Positions 48,786-61,086 of a stretch of 64,000 bases of DNA are shown one piece after another. The stretch comes from Tupaia tana. Its lineage: Eukaryota; Chordata; Mammalia; Scandentia; Tupaiidae. Each line of letters opens with the position of its first letter. Position 1 is the first letter of the stretch. The stretch is from assembly GCA_026018925.1 (NCBI GenBank), contig JAKSZU010000009.1, positions 69,428,949 through 69,492,948 of the forward strand, in the 5' to 3' direction. The position numbers and the translations under genes are program-made. Below the pieces are notes generated by a model. The model had not been told where the DNA came from and ran no database searches. It worked only from the letters and a program-made list of their open reading frames with translations.

Positions 48786-49290
48786 ATACATAATGGTGGA
48801 GACTTTATATAAAATAAAAAAATAATCTAAAAATTGCAAAAACTTACAGAAATATTTAAAAAGAATTTAAAAAAAAGTTGATGGGAAATTGAAATTAAAG
48901 CGCCTGTTTATTTTGATTGTAAAATACCTTTAAAATCACATGCATAATCTTTTCATACTATGTGTTTTCCATAAACTTTTTGAGGTCTTCTCCTGTTATT
49001 GAACTATAACACTAAATTTTAACTCTGAAAGGTTAATTTGTAATCTGAAATAATTCGCAACTCCATTCAATTAATAATGTATACTAGCATTAGAAAAAAA
49101 AAAAAAGAATAGAATGAAAGTAGAGGCTCCACCTACTGGGATCCAGTTATAGCTGAGTTAAACACATGGACTGTTGCCTTTATGGCTGTAGGTTTGGAAC
49201 ATATGAAAGGATACTGTCTTATCATTTATGGTTCTGCTTAATGAAGGATTAATTTATTTTGTGTTATATTCATTTGTAATGCATTCTTTA
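48783..49290. other. Mostly unrecognised
   Basis: 49123-49200 could be a worn type C SINE fragment ('ctactgggatccagttatag', 'aacacatggactgttgcc'), but not firmly. Confidence 0.35.
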
Positions 49291-49506
49291 TGAGCTATCA
49301 TTAATATACACATATCTGAAATATGCGAGCACACATACTGCTATGTCTATTGGATCAATACCTAAGAACAGAATGGCTGGGGTATAAAATAGATGGACAT
49401 TTAAATTTATAAAAAAACTGCCAAATTACTTACCTATGTGATTGTACCATTTTATAACTCTCATCAGTAGTATATGAGAGTTTCAGCCATTCCACAAAAG
49501 GATCTG
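49291..49506 (-). mobile_element. Ancient LINE-like fragment
   Basis: 'cctaagaacagaatggctgg', 'aaactgccaaattacttacc' and 'tgtaccattttataactctc' follow an old L1-type 3' region in antisense. Confidence 0.5.
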
Positions 49507-49514
49507 TTTTATTT

Positions 49515-49776
49515 TTATTTTTTTTTTTTTTTTAGGTTTTTGACATAGAATGTATGTGTTTGCTGGAGAAAGACTGAAAGATATAGTGAGAGGGAAAGTG
49601 AGAACTCACGGCTTAGAGGAGATGGCCATGCCACAATTCCTCCTCCACAATTCTCTTCCTGAAATTTGGACATGCATGCACATGCTCCCCGTGTGATTTC
49701 TCCAGCCACCAGGTCTGAGACTTGAACCACTGTCAACCAGGTGGGAGTCCAGTGCCTTAACCAACTGCTGCCCCCA
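49515..49776 (-). mobile_element. tRNA-derived SINE, type A, diverged
   Basis: Poly-T start, 'taggtttttgacatagaatg', linker and 'ccttaaccaactgctgcccc'. Confidence 0.88.
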
Positions 49777-50119
49777 GGCTTCCATTCAGGCTTCCATTAG
49801 GAAATTACTTTTTCCACCAAGAAGAGTATAATAAAATCATCATGTATTCTTACAATCATAAACAAAATAGAGAGTAATAAGATGTCTGATTAGTGGGAGA
49901 AAAAGAAACGCACCAAAAACATGTAGTTTAAAAAGAGGGAACAATTACAAAGGCAATGAATAAAATAAGCAATCTACAAGTAATAGTAGTAATATTATAT
50001 TTGTGGAATGGGGATTTTTTTAATACCTCTGAAAAGCAGTTACAATGACATATTAAGGAGCCTGTCTGGCAGAGTACATATCTTGGCTCTGCAAGTTCCT
50101 GTGGGCAAGTTAGTTCACT
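49777..50119. other. No feature recognised
   Basis: Short direct repeat 'caggcttccatt' at about 49776-49797, otherwise unremarkable. Confidence 0.4.
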
Positions 50120-50308
50120 TTCTTTTTTCCTTGCTGGAGAAACAGAAACAGAAAGCAAGAAATCATCCACCTCCATTCTCCTCTCAGGATTTTGGGCATG
50201 CAAGCACACACACCTAGTGTGAATTTATGCCACTCAGTCTGGGACTTGAATCGCGGTCGACTAGGTGGGAATCTAGAGATGTAACCATTATCCAACCTTT
50301 GGTTCTGT
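50120..50308 (-). mobile_element. Truncated tRNA-derived SINE, type A
   Basis: It lacks the poly-T end and part of the GA-rich region, and has 'ccattctcctctcaggattt', linker and head to 'tatccaacctttggttc'. Confidence 0.82.
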
Positions 50309-50695
50309 GACAGTCACTTCTGTAAACTGTTTGATAATTTCATAAGCACAAAAGTCCTTGTAATAGATCACTTTTTGCTATTATAGTTTTCTCCTTACCT
50401 GAACCAAATCGTAACTTCTACAAGAACTGCCAGAGTTAGGTTTCACAATGACTTAATTTCTCATTGGAATAGACAAAGAGAAAGAAATTCAGCACAACTT
50501 CTGAAAGGGATGAAAACCGAAGATGACTAGAAACCCAGGAGGTCTGCCATGGACATTATTATGGTGAGAAGTGAAATAACAGTATAGCAGAAGCTTGGGG
50601 GAAAGTTTTTACTCCAGCCAAAGATATGACAGAGATTCAGAAGAGTTTACAAAACAGATGAGAGTCAAGATGTGATTAAAGATCATCAATGGATG
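50309..50695. other. No feature recognised
   Basis: Unique-looking sequence. Confidence 0.4.
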
Positions 50696-50957
50696 GGCAA
50701 CCAATGTTGTGTGATGGTTAATTTAAAGTGGTTAATTTAACTGCACACGACTTTACAGTTAAGCCATGGACCCAGCAGTTTGTAAAACACTACAGACGTG
50801 TGTGGATCCATGCCCAAAATCCTGAGAGGAGAAAGAAATGGAAGAGAGAGGATTGCAGTGTGACTATCCACCATGGGAGTTGATTCTCAGTCCCCTCCAA
50901 TCCAGTCTCTCTCGGGAGAGTGCATGTAATCTCTGCCAAATTGAAAAAAAACAAAAA
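50696..50957 (+). mobile_element. tRNA-derived SINE, type A, highly diverged
   Basis: 'ggcaaccaatgttgtgtgat', 'atggacccagcagtttgtaa', 'atgcccaaaatcctgagagg' and 'ggattgcagtgtgactatcc' keep the type A order. A short internal duplication ('gtggttaattta') lies in the head. Approximate TSD 'gatcatcaatggatg' / 'aatcattgatgg'. Confidence 0.75.
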
Positions 50958-52084
50958 TCATTGATGGACAATGAACAACTTAAGAGAGATCAGATCACAA
51001 CTTTATCCATGAATGTCAATAAGGGGAGCAGTCATTAAGCAGTCAATGATGTGATAGAAGAATAGTCAGGGAATATTATAATATGAAGAGCTGAGGATTC
51101 TGTTAATCAATTGCCATGAAGACACAATTTCTTCCTCATATGCCAGAGAAGAGAGAAGGTGACAAAATATGAAAATTTGTATATTTAGTTAAAGAGACAG
51201 AGCTATTCAAACTTTAAACAAGCTCTGATTAGATATTGAACTTTGCAAAGATTGAATGTTCAAAGTGAATATTGAAACCAGAAGAAACTAAAATATTTGG
51301 ATTAGTGTGTGTAGTGACTCTTTTTTATCCAGAAGGGTGAGACTTATAATAAACTACATTGTTTCTGCTCATCTGAGGGTAGTGTGAATAAATTTATCAC
51401 ACAGCCTATGACTGAACATATTTTACTGAATACAATCTCTTAGAAACTACTGGTTAAAGAGAACTTAATGTAAAATTTGAGCATGTGCAGATGCAAAACT
51501 ATGCATTTTTTCAAATAGTATTAAAAACTCATATAAAAGACTTCCTCTTCCACCCAAAATTAAATGAAGAGAACAATATTTATTCTCCCACCCTAAATAA
51601 TTATCATAACCATTTAGAATTCACAGAACACCAAAGAGAAGAGAGCTGTGCAGAGAGAAAACAGCAGAGATCTGCAGATCTTCTCTCAAGCCTTACCAAA
51701 AAAAAAAAAATTGATTAACATGTCCATGTGAATAAACTACTTGAGATCAAGGAAAAAAGCATTTGAAATATTAGACAGGGTAATACTCAGCCTTAACAGA
51801 TGGTGAGGAACAGTGTCTCTTCTCATCAGTCAGGGCTCTGGGTAGTATCCAAAAGAAGAGCTTGTTTTAATATTAAAGAATAATTGGCCCTACACTCATG
51901 CTGCTCTAGATCTAATAAGTGCCCAAAGTAAGACTTGAAAGTATCAAATGTTTTCATGTAACCTAACTGCATCACAGAACATACTCAAGAAGACCTGTAG
52001 GAATACAAAAATAGCTACTACTCAATGAGGTAAAAGAAAGGTTAAATTTACTAAGTGAACACTCAGAAGATAGAAAAAAAGCTC
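50958..52084. other. No feature recognised
   Basis: AT-rich sequence. The frame at 51485-51718 has no recognisable features. Confidence 0.4.
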
Positions 52085-52330
52085 AGAGTCATCAGATGGC
52101 ATGGAGGTTAAGGTGCTGAATCCCACATCGCCAACTATATAGTTTGAGACCTGGACCTGGCAGCTTGAAATTCACACCAGGCATGTGTGTGTGCATGCTG
52201 GGCATGTACCAGGGCACCCAGAATACTAATAGAATGAAAAAATGAAGTGAAAAAGGATTGTGGCATGACCAGACCCCGTGGGGAGTTATGCATGCATGTG
52301 CTCTCTTTCTCACAGGTGTGTTCTCTGGCA
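52085..52330 (+). mobile_element. tRNA-derived SINE, type A, diverged
   Basis: 'gagtcatcagatggcatgga', 'tttgagacctggacctggca' and 'ggcatgtgtgtgtgcatgct' in order. The 3' end has turned into (CA)n. Confidence 0.8.
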
Positions 52331-52386
52331 TACACACACACACACACACACACACATACACACACACACACACAATATATATATAT
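52331..52386. repeat. (CA)n(TA)n microsatellite
   Basis: About 20 CA units with one TA break, then about 5 TA units. Confidence 0.98.
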
Positions 52387-52489
52387 AGAAAGCATAAGAA
52401 CTGTTGAGAAAAATGAGACAGAAAGGAAAGTAGGAGGTGTTCAAAGCATGAGAGGAATTTGACCAACAATTACTGGAAGGTGGCTTCAT

Positions 52490-52800
52490 GACAAAGAATA
52501 GGAGCAGCCTCTGTACAAAATCCCACAAGAAAATGGGGATCTAGACCTATAAACAGAACAAATTGAATTTGGCCAACAAACTGAGTGAACTTGAAATGAA
52601 TTCTTCCCAGAACATCTAAATAAGAGCCCAGCCTGGCTGACACTTGGACTTCCATTTTGTGAAACCTGGAGCAGAAAAGCCAGCCAAGTCAAACTAGATT
52701 CCTGACTTACAGAACTACAAGGTAATGAGTTTGTGTTGTTTTTGAAGTCTTACAAGTACATGGTAATGTGTTCCAGCAGCAAAAGGAAACTAATACACAC
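52490..52800 (+). mobile_element. MaLR-type LTR 3' part (MLT1-like)
   Basis: 'gacacttggacttccatttt', 'gacttacagaactacaaggt', 'gtgttgtttttgaagtctta' and 'cagcaaaaggaaactaatac' follow the sense 3' end of MLT1 LTRs. Confidence 0.6.
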
Positions 52801-53039
52801 TACAAAGAAAAACAGATCCCCTTTTATAGTTAAAAATTTCATACTCCTTTCTCAAACATAAATATAAAATTAGGATATAATAGACTTGAACAAGAGCATC
52901 AGAAGACAGAATATACTTAACGTTTATAGAACACTACAACAACCAATACCAAAATTCATATTTTAAATAAATTATAGTTTGACTCTGTTCCCTGTTTGTA
53001 AAAGTCATTTCCTAGTGGAAGCTAGGGTTTAAAAGGTAT

Positions 53040-53690
53040 CCTTTCTTGGAACAACTTGAATCATCATATTCTGCTAGTGGGAATATAAAATGGTGCAATC
53101 ACTTACAAAAACAATTTGTCACTTTTTTATAAATGTAATCATTCATCTATTAATATCTTAAGTCCCACCCATTCTTCTTCCAGGTATTTAAGCAAAAAAA
53201 ATTTATAACCATGTAAAGATGTGTTCATTAACATTTATAAGTTCATTTACAACTGTCAAAAGTAGAACTAATCTATTCATCAGTAGGTAAATGAGTGAGT
53301 GTATTCTAGCACATTTGTACAATGGGATACTCTTCAGTAATAAAGAGAAATGAAATAGAGATATTCAACAATAAGATTAATATGAAGGTAATTATGCTGA
53401 ATGAAAGAAGCCATAAAAAATAGAGTGCATATTGCATGATTCCCTTTATATAAAACTCTACAAAATGCATTCTAGTCTACAATGACAGAACACAGTTCAG
53501 TGGTTGCCTAGGGAGGCTTGTCTAGAGAATGAGTACTTACAAAGAGACACTAGAGGCCTTTTGTTCATTCCATTGATTGTGGCAATGGTTTCATGAGTAC
53601 ATAAAGATAACAAAACTTATCAAACTAGACACTTTAAATATGTGCATTTTATTGTATGTTATTTTCTTTTATCTAAAATTATTCTTTAAA
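53040..53690 (+). mobile_element. L1 3' end (old)
   Basis: 'ctgctagtgggaatataaaa', 'ccattcttcttccaggtatt', 'tacaatgggatactcttcag', 'gaatgaaagaagccataaaa' and 'gttcagtggttgcctaggga' follow an old L1M 3' end. Confidence 0.8.
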
Positions 53691-55220
53691 GTCTATGCTA
53701 CAAGGATGTGATCATCTCAGAACAGAATGAAATGAGGCAAGAAGTGTGTAGGACAGTTAAAAGCTACCACCATATGGTGGGAAAGAAACCCAGACAGAAT
53801 TAGAAAAAGTCTTCACTCTTGGTCATATGGCAAGAGTTATTGTTAGTTGTTTAGAGAGAAGAAACTAGTAACTTAAATTCTAGCTTCACAATATCATCTT
53901 CAAAGTTTGTGATTTTAACTTATGTCTTATGTAAATAAGTCAATAAATGAAAGAATATGTGTAGTTCTGAATGCTGAGTAATTGCTCTCAGTAACTCCTT
54001 TCTAAATTAGAAAAATTCTGTCTCTCTTTATATATCAACCTCCCTCTATCTTACTCTCTTTGTGTATATATGAATATGTGTATGATAGTCCCTACTTGAC
54101 TCTTTAAGACTGTAGTTAACAAACTGTAGGAAATACCAGGATAATTTTATAGGGTAACTTTTGTCTATGCATGCCATATATTATGCTTACATGAGAAAAC
54201 TCTAGCTTGAGGAACAACAAAACTGTCAAGCTTATAGTTCTTAGTAATCATCTACACAGCAACAAAAAGTGGAACCAGTAATATTTACTACTTTGCTCTT
54301 AGTAGAGAACAAAAGTTAACAAAGTCTATGCTAAAATAACATTGCTCATTTGTCCCATGGAATCTGTACTGAGAAAAACAAAATAGTTCAGCTAGAAACT
54401 AAAATACATTATAAATGGTACGTTTATATGTTGTTCAAATTTTAATCATTTCTTTATAATTGGATATTCATAAACAGATATAGTTAGCTAGAACACCTTT
54501 ATTATATTAATCTATATAATGAAACACACCTATTAAAAAAGCTGTGGGACAAAAAATATTTTTAAAGATAGTCTTAACTAAACTTTATGGTCAGCATGTT
54601 CTTATTTTTGTGAATTCGTATATGTCAAAATGATGCACGGAGATTGATATTTCTTCTATAGTTATATAGTCTGTACATTTTTGATGAAAGATGAGATAAA
54701 CTGACCAGGTTTCCATAAATGGATTTACATGTACTTCATGAGAGTCACAGTTTCTTCTATTATCAAAGCTTTGAAATGTCCCTAAATAGACAACTACAGA
54801 ATCTGGCATGCACATATAATATGATTTAAGAGGCTCTACAAAGTTGTCCCCTATATAACAAATCATCAAACAACAACAGCAGCAGCAGCAGTAGCAGCAG
54901 TCACAAAATATGGCTACCTCAATATCACCCCTACTCTATCTCCTATAAATTGTTCTAAATTGTTCATTTAACTGGTTCCTACTGCTTGTACTTCTACCAA
55001 AAAGTAATTTATGAAGAGGAAAAATTCATCTCATTTTAAAAAGAAAATAATTTCAAGAAGTTATATGTCATCAAATAAATTACATAGTATATATATATTT
55101 CAATCTATCTGATTATACCTATAGAAACACTCTGCTAGGGCCAGGAATATAAAAATAAGAGACATTCTTTCTCCTTAAAGGCATTACAATCTTGTATGAC
55201 AAAATAGGCAAGAAATAGAT
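53691..55220. other. No gene or repeat recognised; small CAG tract
   Basis: AT-rich. Positions 54866-54901 hold AAC units followed by about ten CAG units with one TAG interruption. Confidence 0.5.
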
Positions 55221-55224
55221 AAAT

Positions 55225-55717
55225 ACTATAATGGTGATGCAGAAAAATTATGATGGAGAAGCTGGGGTGTGTGGGCCCAACAACCAATGCAGGAACAGCA
55301 GCAAACCCAATTCTTTGTGTCACACTCATGAAGAATTCAAGATGTGGACACATAGAAGGAATAGTGAAGTGGAAAATTTTTTCAGAGAGGGAAGAGAGAT
55401 CAGAGCTCCCAGGCAGGGTGTGGGTCCTTGAAAAAGGGTTGCCAATGAAAAACTGAAGCAACGGGTTTTTATCTGTGTCAGAGGGACTTTGTTCTGATTT
55501 CCTGTTTTTATTTAGGCTTGTTCAGTCTCTGAGAAGCTGACTTCACGTGAGAAGAGAAAAGCAGCTTGCAGGATTGGCTATCTTATGGAGGAGAAACGCT
55601 AGCTCATTGAGGAGCTTAGTGCTGCTCAAAAGGAACTTGCAGGGATGGGGAAGTTGAGCTGCAGGGTTTAAAAGTCCTTGGTTCTTTAGGTCCAGATCTC
55701 TAAAAGACCAGTCCTGA

Positions 55718-55757
<40 letters not shown>

Positions 55758-56040
55758 AAACCTTCAAACAGAAACATGCAAAGAAGGAAAAGAGAGGTTT
55801 TAATAGAAAATATGCCTAATAGGGAGGAAATACACCCTTATGCCTGAAAGGCATGTGGGCGGGCAGCCGCCAAAGAAGGACAACTGCACTGGGAATGAGG
55901 TTAGGTTTAACTTTTATCCTGGGGGCTGGTAATGAATATTTAGTAGGGAAAGGTCTGTCATAGTATCTGGCTTCTTTGTTTTGTTTCCAAGGCTTTTTCT
56001 GGGCCTACCCATCTCTCTCAGGTGTGGAATTTAATTATTT
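55225..56040 (-). mobile_element. Unclassified LTR-like element, copy 2
   Basis: Shares with 13.6-14.1 kb the blocks 'ggttctttaggtccagatct' (55680-55699) and 55795-55945 ('gttttaatagaaaa', 'ggaaatacacccttatgcc', 'ggacaactgcactgggaatg', 'acttttatcctgggggctgg'). On the minus strand 'ctattaaaacctctc' resembles an LTR promoter or poly(A) region. A (CA)n run at 55720-55753 interrupts it. No gag/pol/env is visible on either side. Confidence 0.5.
55720..55753. repeat. (CA)n microsatellite
   Basis: About 17 uninterrupted CA units. Confidence 0.98.
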
Positions 56041-56534
56041 TACCACATGTATCCCGGGTGGTCTTTGAAGGAATGAACATTCCATATCTGGATGCACTGC
56101 CCAGATGTTGACTTAGTGTCTCATCACAGTGGTGAATTTGTGTGTGTATATCTGGGACAGCAGAGGGAAGATAACAATCTTCCTGGTGTCAAGAGCCAGG
56201 TGGGAAGGGTGAGAAGGCGTTTTCAGAGGTCTGTTACATTTCCTGATAGGCTGTGATTGATCAAGAAACTGGTAAAACAGATCTGGTTCTAAGAAGGTTT
56301 CTGTGTGTACCAGCAGTGATACTTGATTTCTAGTTAGAGCAGTGAATGACACTTCTCGAAAGTTTGACCAGAGTCTATCTTACTATATGTGTGTGTCCAT
56401 TTCCTATCATAGTGACTTCCTCAGGGGTCTCTGTCCTATTTATCTACTCATTGTATCTAATTCCTGTCTCAATGGTAAATGGCATTATGCAGGTAGTAAG
56501 GAAATGCACATAACAGACCTCTCCACAAAGTTGT

Positions 56535-56536
<2 letters not shown>
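56041..56536. other. No firm feature
   Basis: May be the upstream (U3-like) continuation of the LTR-like element on the minus strand. Nothing identifiable. Confidence 0.35.
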
Positions 56537-56570
<34 letters not shown>

Positions 56571-56607
56571 ATAAGTCTATGTGTGAGTGTGTGTGTGTGT
56601 GTGTGTT
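56537..56607. repeat. (GT)n microsatellite
   Basis: Two GT runs separated by a short TATG-containing interruption. Confidence 0.98.
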
Positions 56608-57405
56608 TTAAACAGGAGAGGATAAGAGAGATGAGAACAAGGTCAGGGGAGGCATCCTCAAGAACAAGTGAGATTGCTATTGAAATTAGTTTTGAAAGAT
56701 AATTAGAAGTTGATGAGGCAAAGGAGGTGGGTCAGTGTTCATAGGCTAGATAACAGCCCATTCAGAGGTTTAAGAAAATCTGGCATATTCAGGAACCTGC
56801 AAATAGTTCACTATGATTATAATGTAAAATGTAAAGAGGCAAATGACAGTGGAGAGAGGTGAAGGTAAAAGACGCATAGGATTAAGGTCAGAAAGATTCT
56901 TGTATTGAGTGTTAAAGAGTTAGGACCTCATCCTGATAAGATTTTTCCCTGGTACTAATTCTTAGGTAAGAATAGTTATTAAGAAAATAAAGACTTTTAT
57001 GGGAATAATGAGGACAACACTAACATTCACTGAACATCTGTTGTGCCTGATGATAACAAAGAGTCTTATTCTATGTTTGATGTTTGACTGAAAAGTCATT
57101 CGCTATGTGGATATAATCCTCTGGTAAACTATATAGTGATATGGTTCTAATTTGGAGATAATTTCTTTCTGAAACTGGCATGACAATTAATGGAATGTGT
57201 CAGTAACTAAAGTTATTCCTGGAAGCTTCTGTTGTAGAGGAATCAGGTAGTCCTTTTCTAGGCCCTTCTTTTACCTGCTATGTCTTTTTTAGCCTTTCCA
57301 ATAAAGCAGTCTGGCCTTTGCTCCTAAGTTTTTGGGAGGCAACCTCTAAATATTTAGACTGACTCACCTTTCAATAACAAAGGATATCTTCGGTATTCAT
57401 TGTGG
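56608..57405. other. Old-repeat-like sequence, unassigned
   Basis: 56690-56950 ('agttgatgaggcaaaggagg', 'gagttaggacctcatcctga') and 57020-57050 ('cattcactgaacatctgttg') have the texture of ancient mammalian repeats (L2/MIR or hAT), but I cannot place them. Confidence 0.35.
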
Positions 57406-57409
57406 GCCC

Positions 57410-57825
57410 TCTGGACTGTAACTAATGGTTTCTGTTAATGAGATGACTCTTGGTGATCCTCTTGGGCCTTGCAATATCAGCCAGATCTCTAGTGAGTAGG
57501 GAGCCTGGAAACTAAATTCAACCACAGGAGTAATCACTCAATCAGGCCTACTTAGTGGAATCTCAATAAAAATTCTGGACATCAAAGTTGAGGTATGCTT
57601 CCCAGGTGAGCATACTCTGCTTTGTCACACATTAATGACAACAAAGGAAGTTTTGAATTTGAACCATCCCAGAATCTTCCCTGTGTGTGTTAACCTGTGG
57701 CAGATTTTCTGTACCTTTTCCCTGTAGTTAAACTATAGCAGTGAATATAAAAGTTTTCATTGAGTTTTGTGAGTCTTCCTAGTGAATTTTAAAACTGACG
57801 GTGCTTTGGGAAACCTCTGAACTTG
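57410..57825 (+). mobile_element. Probable old LTR 3' part
   Basis: 'tctcaataaaaattctggac', 'tttgtcacacattaatgaca', 'ccctgtagttaaactatagc' and 'ttgtgagtcttcctagtgaa' follow, in order, a 3' region common to old mammalian LTR elements. Subfamily not assigned. Confidence 0.45.
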
Positions 57826-57851
57826 TACATAGTGTCAGAAATGAGAGTGAT

Positions 57852-57983
57852 CTTGGTCCAGTTGTGGTGGCACAGGCAGTAGGGACACTGCTGCAAAATG
57901 CTGGAGGCCGTATTGGAAGGCTGTTGGTTCATGTCCCAGGTCTGCCTGACCATTACTGGATAAGTCTGTGATCCTGACTTATA
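57852..57983 (+). mobile_element. SINE, type C, 3'-truncated
   Basis: 'ggtccagttgtggtggcaca', 'ggcagtagggacactgctgc', 'atgtcccaggtctgcctgac' match the type C head at 48310. Confidence 0.7.
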
Positions 57984-57986
57984 CAG

Positions 57987-58389
57987 TGGAGTATTCAAAA
58001 TTTGTGAAAAATGCATTGTAGGAAAACTATACATGGATTTCAAAAAATTTTACACCAAAATGAACAAATGAACTTGTACTTTAATTCCATTTTTTTCAGC
58101 AAATTTTTTTTTTTTTTGAGAGGTTTTTGCTATAGGGTACGTGCGCTTGCAGTTAAGACAGAGAAAGATGGAGAGACAAAAAGCAAGAAATCACCCCCCA
58201 GGGGCTATGGCCATGCCACAATTCCTTCTCCTCCATTCTCCTCTCGGGATCTTGGGAAAGCACACACACGTGCCCGGTGGGAGTTTAAGCCGCTGTCCGA
58301 GACTCGAACCACAGTTGACTATGTTGGAATCTAGCAATATGACTATTATGACATCTGCTGGTCCCTCCATCAATTTTTTGAAGTCTCCT
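57987..58389. mobile_element. Terminal-inverted-repeat element split by a SINE
   Basis: Left end 'ggagtattcaaaatttgtg' and right end 'ttttttgaagtctcc' are roughly inverse complements. The interior 'acatggatttcaaaaaattt' and 'acaccaaaatgaac...actttaattcca' matches 11485-11610. Mariner-like texture. Confidence 0.6.
58103..58366 (-). mobile_element. tRNA-derived SINE, type A (A1)
   Basis: Inserted in the inverted-repeat element. 'gctatagggtacgtgcgctt' to 'acatctgctggtccct'. Approximate TSD 'cagcaaattttt' / 'catcaattttt'. Confidence 0.93.
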
Positions 58390-58586
58390 AATATAGCTAA
58401 ATTGAAATGCAATCACTTCCCATTTGGGGAAACAGATAGCCATGTCAAAAAACATCTTATCCATAACATAAATCTTAATATTCACTCATGACTTCCATAT
58501 AAGAAATAAAAAATAAAACAGAAAATTAAAACAGAATATTTTTAAATATCAAAAAAATCAAAATGTGAATTAAAAGTATTCTTCAG

Positions 58587-58843
58587 GGGGACAGGGATGG
58601 AGTAGTGGTTAAGATGCTGGACTCCCACATGGCTGACTGCAGTTTGAGTCCCAGACCTGGTGGCTTGAAACTTGTGCCAGGCACATGTGTGTGTGTGTGT
58701 GTGTCCAAAATCCTGAGAACAGAATGGAGGAGTAGGGATTGCAGTGTGGTCATTCCTCCCTGGAAGGGGGTGACTTCTCATTTTTTCTCTCTCTTTCTCT
58801 GTCTCTCTGGTGAATGCACATGCCCTGTAACAAAAATCTCTCT
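58587..58843 (+). mobile_element. tRNA-derived SINE, type A, diverged
   Basis: 'agggatggagtagtggttaa', 'gtttgagtcccagacc', (GT)n in the linker and 'ccctgtaacaaaaatctctc'. Confidence 0.9.
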
Positions 58844-59757
58844 ATTAAAAAGAGATATGCTTTAGTAGCTAATCTCACAGAAATAGAAAGTTATAGTAGA
58901 TTATAAAATAGAAATTCTTGTAACATGTCTGCATTTATTAGACAATATTGCTATTTTATTACTGTAAGATATATTATTTATGTACATAACTTTCTTGGTT
59001 TATAAGCAACAAGAATTTTATTTTTCACCAAATTACCACAATATGCCACTAGAGTGTGCTAAAGCATTTTCTTAGATCAGGAAATTATTGAAATCGATAC
59101 TGTTATAAGCCACTCTGGCCAAAAAGGTCCATTTATTGTTGGATTATTATTGTAAAACATATTCAAGAAAATTATTACAACAACATAGTTTCAACTTTTA
59201 TATTAAGTATATTAGATTTTTTACACTATCTTATGATATCTGTATGTTTTCAGATTTTGAAGGTATTAGAAATATTGATTGTAATAATTATTCTTAGGTA
59301 CAGCAAGATATAAATCACTGGCTTTCACATTATCTATTCTATTGAAGGAAACCAAAGTGAGTAATTGGTAACAAGGCCCAACAGCAAGGAAAATGAATAC
59401 CTCAGTAGAAAATGCACTATAGTATTGTAGCAATGTGAGGCAAAATATTACAGTGAAACCATTTGGAATCAGACAAATTTGGGATAAGAATGGTAAATAT
59501 TTCAATTTTTTGTTATTTGCATTTCATTCAGAATATTGGTGACATGTAAGAGCACACTTATATATGTACATAAAGTATATAGGCCTTTTAGAGGGAAGGC
59601 ACAAAATAAGAGAAAAAACTGTGACTTTTTATAGTCTCACTTCTTTATGGGAACATCTTGCATAAACTAAGGCAAACCTTGTCAGAAAGCAGCTAAATGA
59701 AAAGAGAAGGATATAATAGGAACCTAAGAAACAAAGTTTTCTTGCTTTTTTGTCACA
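58844..59757. other. No feature recognised
   Basis: AT-rich sequence without a nameable repeat or gene. Confidence 0.45.
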
Positions 59758-60014
59758 CCCTGCCCCAGGTGGAGTATCCCATGAATGTCTGGTTAAGGCA
59801 CTGGATTCCCACATGGCCAACCTCAAGTCCAGGATCTCAAGGTTTGAAAATCACATCAGACCTGTGTGCGTGCAAGCCCAAAATCACAGGAGGAGAAGGG
59901 ATTGGCTATCCCCCCTGTAGGGATGATTTCTCACTTTCCCTCTCACTGCCTTTCCTCTATTTCTCTACTGGGAGTACATGTACCCTATAGCAAAAACCTT
60001 AAAAAAAAAAAAAA
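59758..60014 (+). mobile_element. tRNA-derived SINE, type A, diverged
   Basis: 'ctggttaaggcactggattc', 'cacatggccaacctcaagtc', 'gtgcgtgcaagcccaaaatc', 'accctatagcaaaaacctt' and an A-tail. The first 20-30 bp are poorly matched. Confidence 0.82.
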
Positions 60015-60289
60015 GACAAGACTAATTCCTATGTATAGCTACTCTAGCTGAAGAATATTTAAATCACACCAGGGAACATGTGGGGAGTGTATTTGTTGAT
60101 GTGGAAGGAGAGGAAGTCATGTCTTGATAGTAGATTCTGATACTTCTGATACTAAATATGTTCATCAGAATTATAAACTGGCCTTTTAAATCCCAACTAT
60201 CACCAAGACTGCAACGTGGTCTGTAAATTCCCCTCCTTATAGGAATCCCTGACCTGCAATACGGGAATGAGAGAAAGGATAGAATCACA
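60015..60289. other. No feature recognised
   Basis: Unique-looking sequence. Confidence 0.4.
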
Positions 60290-60382
60290 GATATAGAGAG
60301 GACTTGAAAGAGTTCAAAAACAGACTATAAAACTGCTGCTGGAAAACACTGGAGACACTGGGATAGGCAAAGACAGCTTTTC

Positions 60383-60640
60383 ATTTTTTTTTAAAGAGGT
60401 TTTTGCTATAAGGTGCCTGCGCTAGCCAGAAAGATAGAGAGAAACAGAGAGACAGAAAGTGAGAAATCACTCCCCAGGGGGATGGCCACGCCACAATCCC
60501 TTCTCCATTCTCTTCTCGGGATCTTGGGCATGCACGCACATGCGCCCAGCATGAGTTTAAGCCACTGGGTCTGGGACTCAAACCGTGGTTGGCTAGATGG
60601 GAGTCTAGCGACATAGCCATTACACCAACTGCTGGTCCCT
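60383..60640 (-). mobile_element. tRNA-derived SINE, type A (A1), in L1
   Basis: L1 sequence 'gcaaagac' borders it on both sides (60367 and 60642), giving a short TSD. Confidence 0.94.
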
Positions 60641-60775
60641 AGCAAAGACTTCTTAAATAAGACCTGCAAAGCACAGTCAATAATGCCAAAAATAGACAAG
60701 TGGGAAAAGTTTCTGCATGGTGAAAGACACAGTAATTAGTGTGAATTGACAGCCCTCAGAATGGGAAAATATTTT

Positions 60776-61086
60776 GGGACCAGCAGTTAGCGTAATGGCT
60801 ATGTCACTAAACTCCCATGTAGTTGACTGTGGTTCAAGTCCTGGACCCGGTGGCTTAAACTCACGCTGGTGGCTTAAACTCACGCTGGGCGCATGTGCAT
60901 GCGTGCCGATGATCCTGAGAGGAGAATGGAGGAGAAGGGATTGCTTGTGGCCATCCCTCCTGGGAGGGTGATTTCTCACTTTCTATCTATTTCTATCTAT
61001 CTCTCTGTCTGTCTCTGTCTTTCCGGCGAGCACATGAGCCATATACCAAAAATCTCTCCAAAAAAAAAAAAAAAAAAAAAAAAAAA
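60776..61086 (+). mobile_element. tRNA-derived SINE, type A (A1), with an internal duplication
   Basis: TSD 'gaatgggaaaatattttg' at 60759 and, with one mismatch and one indel, at 61087. A 19-bp unit is duplicated in the linker, and the 3' tail is about 27 A. Confidence 0.95.
60849..60886 (+). repeat. 19-bp tandem duplication inside a SINE
   Basis: 'ggtggcttaaactcacgct' occurs twice in direct succession at the boundary between tRNA-like head and linker. No other copy in the window has this. Confidence 0.97.

Noticed and set aside
55231..55461. Overlapping frames of 66-108 residues near 55.2-55.5 kb
   Set aside because: They lie in the LTR-like element, overlap each other on both strands and have no recognisable domain.
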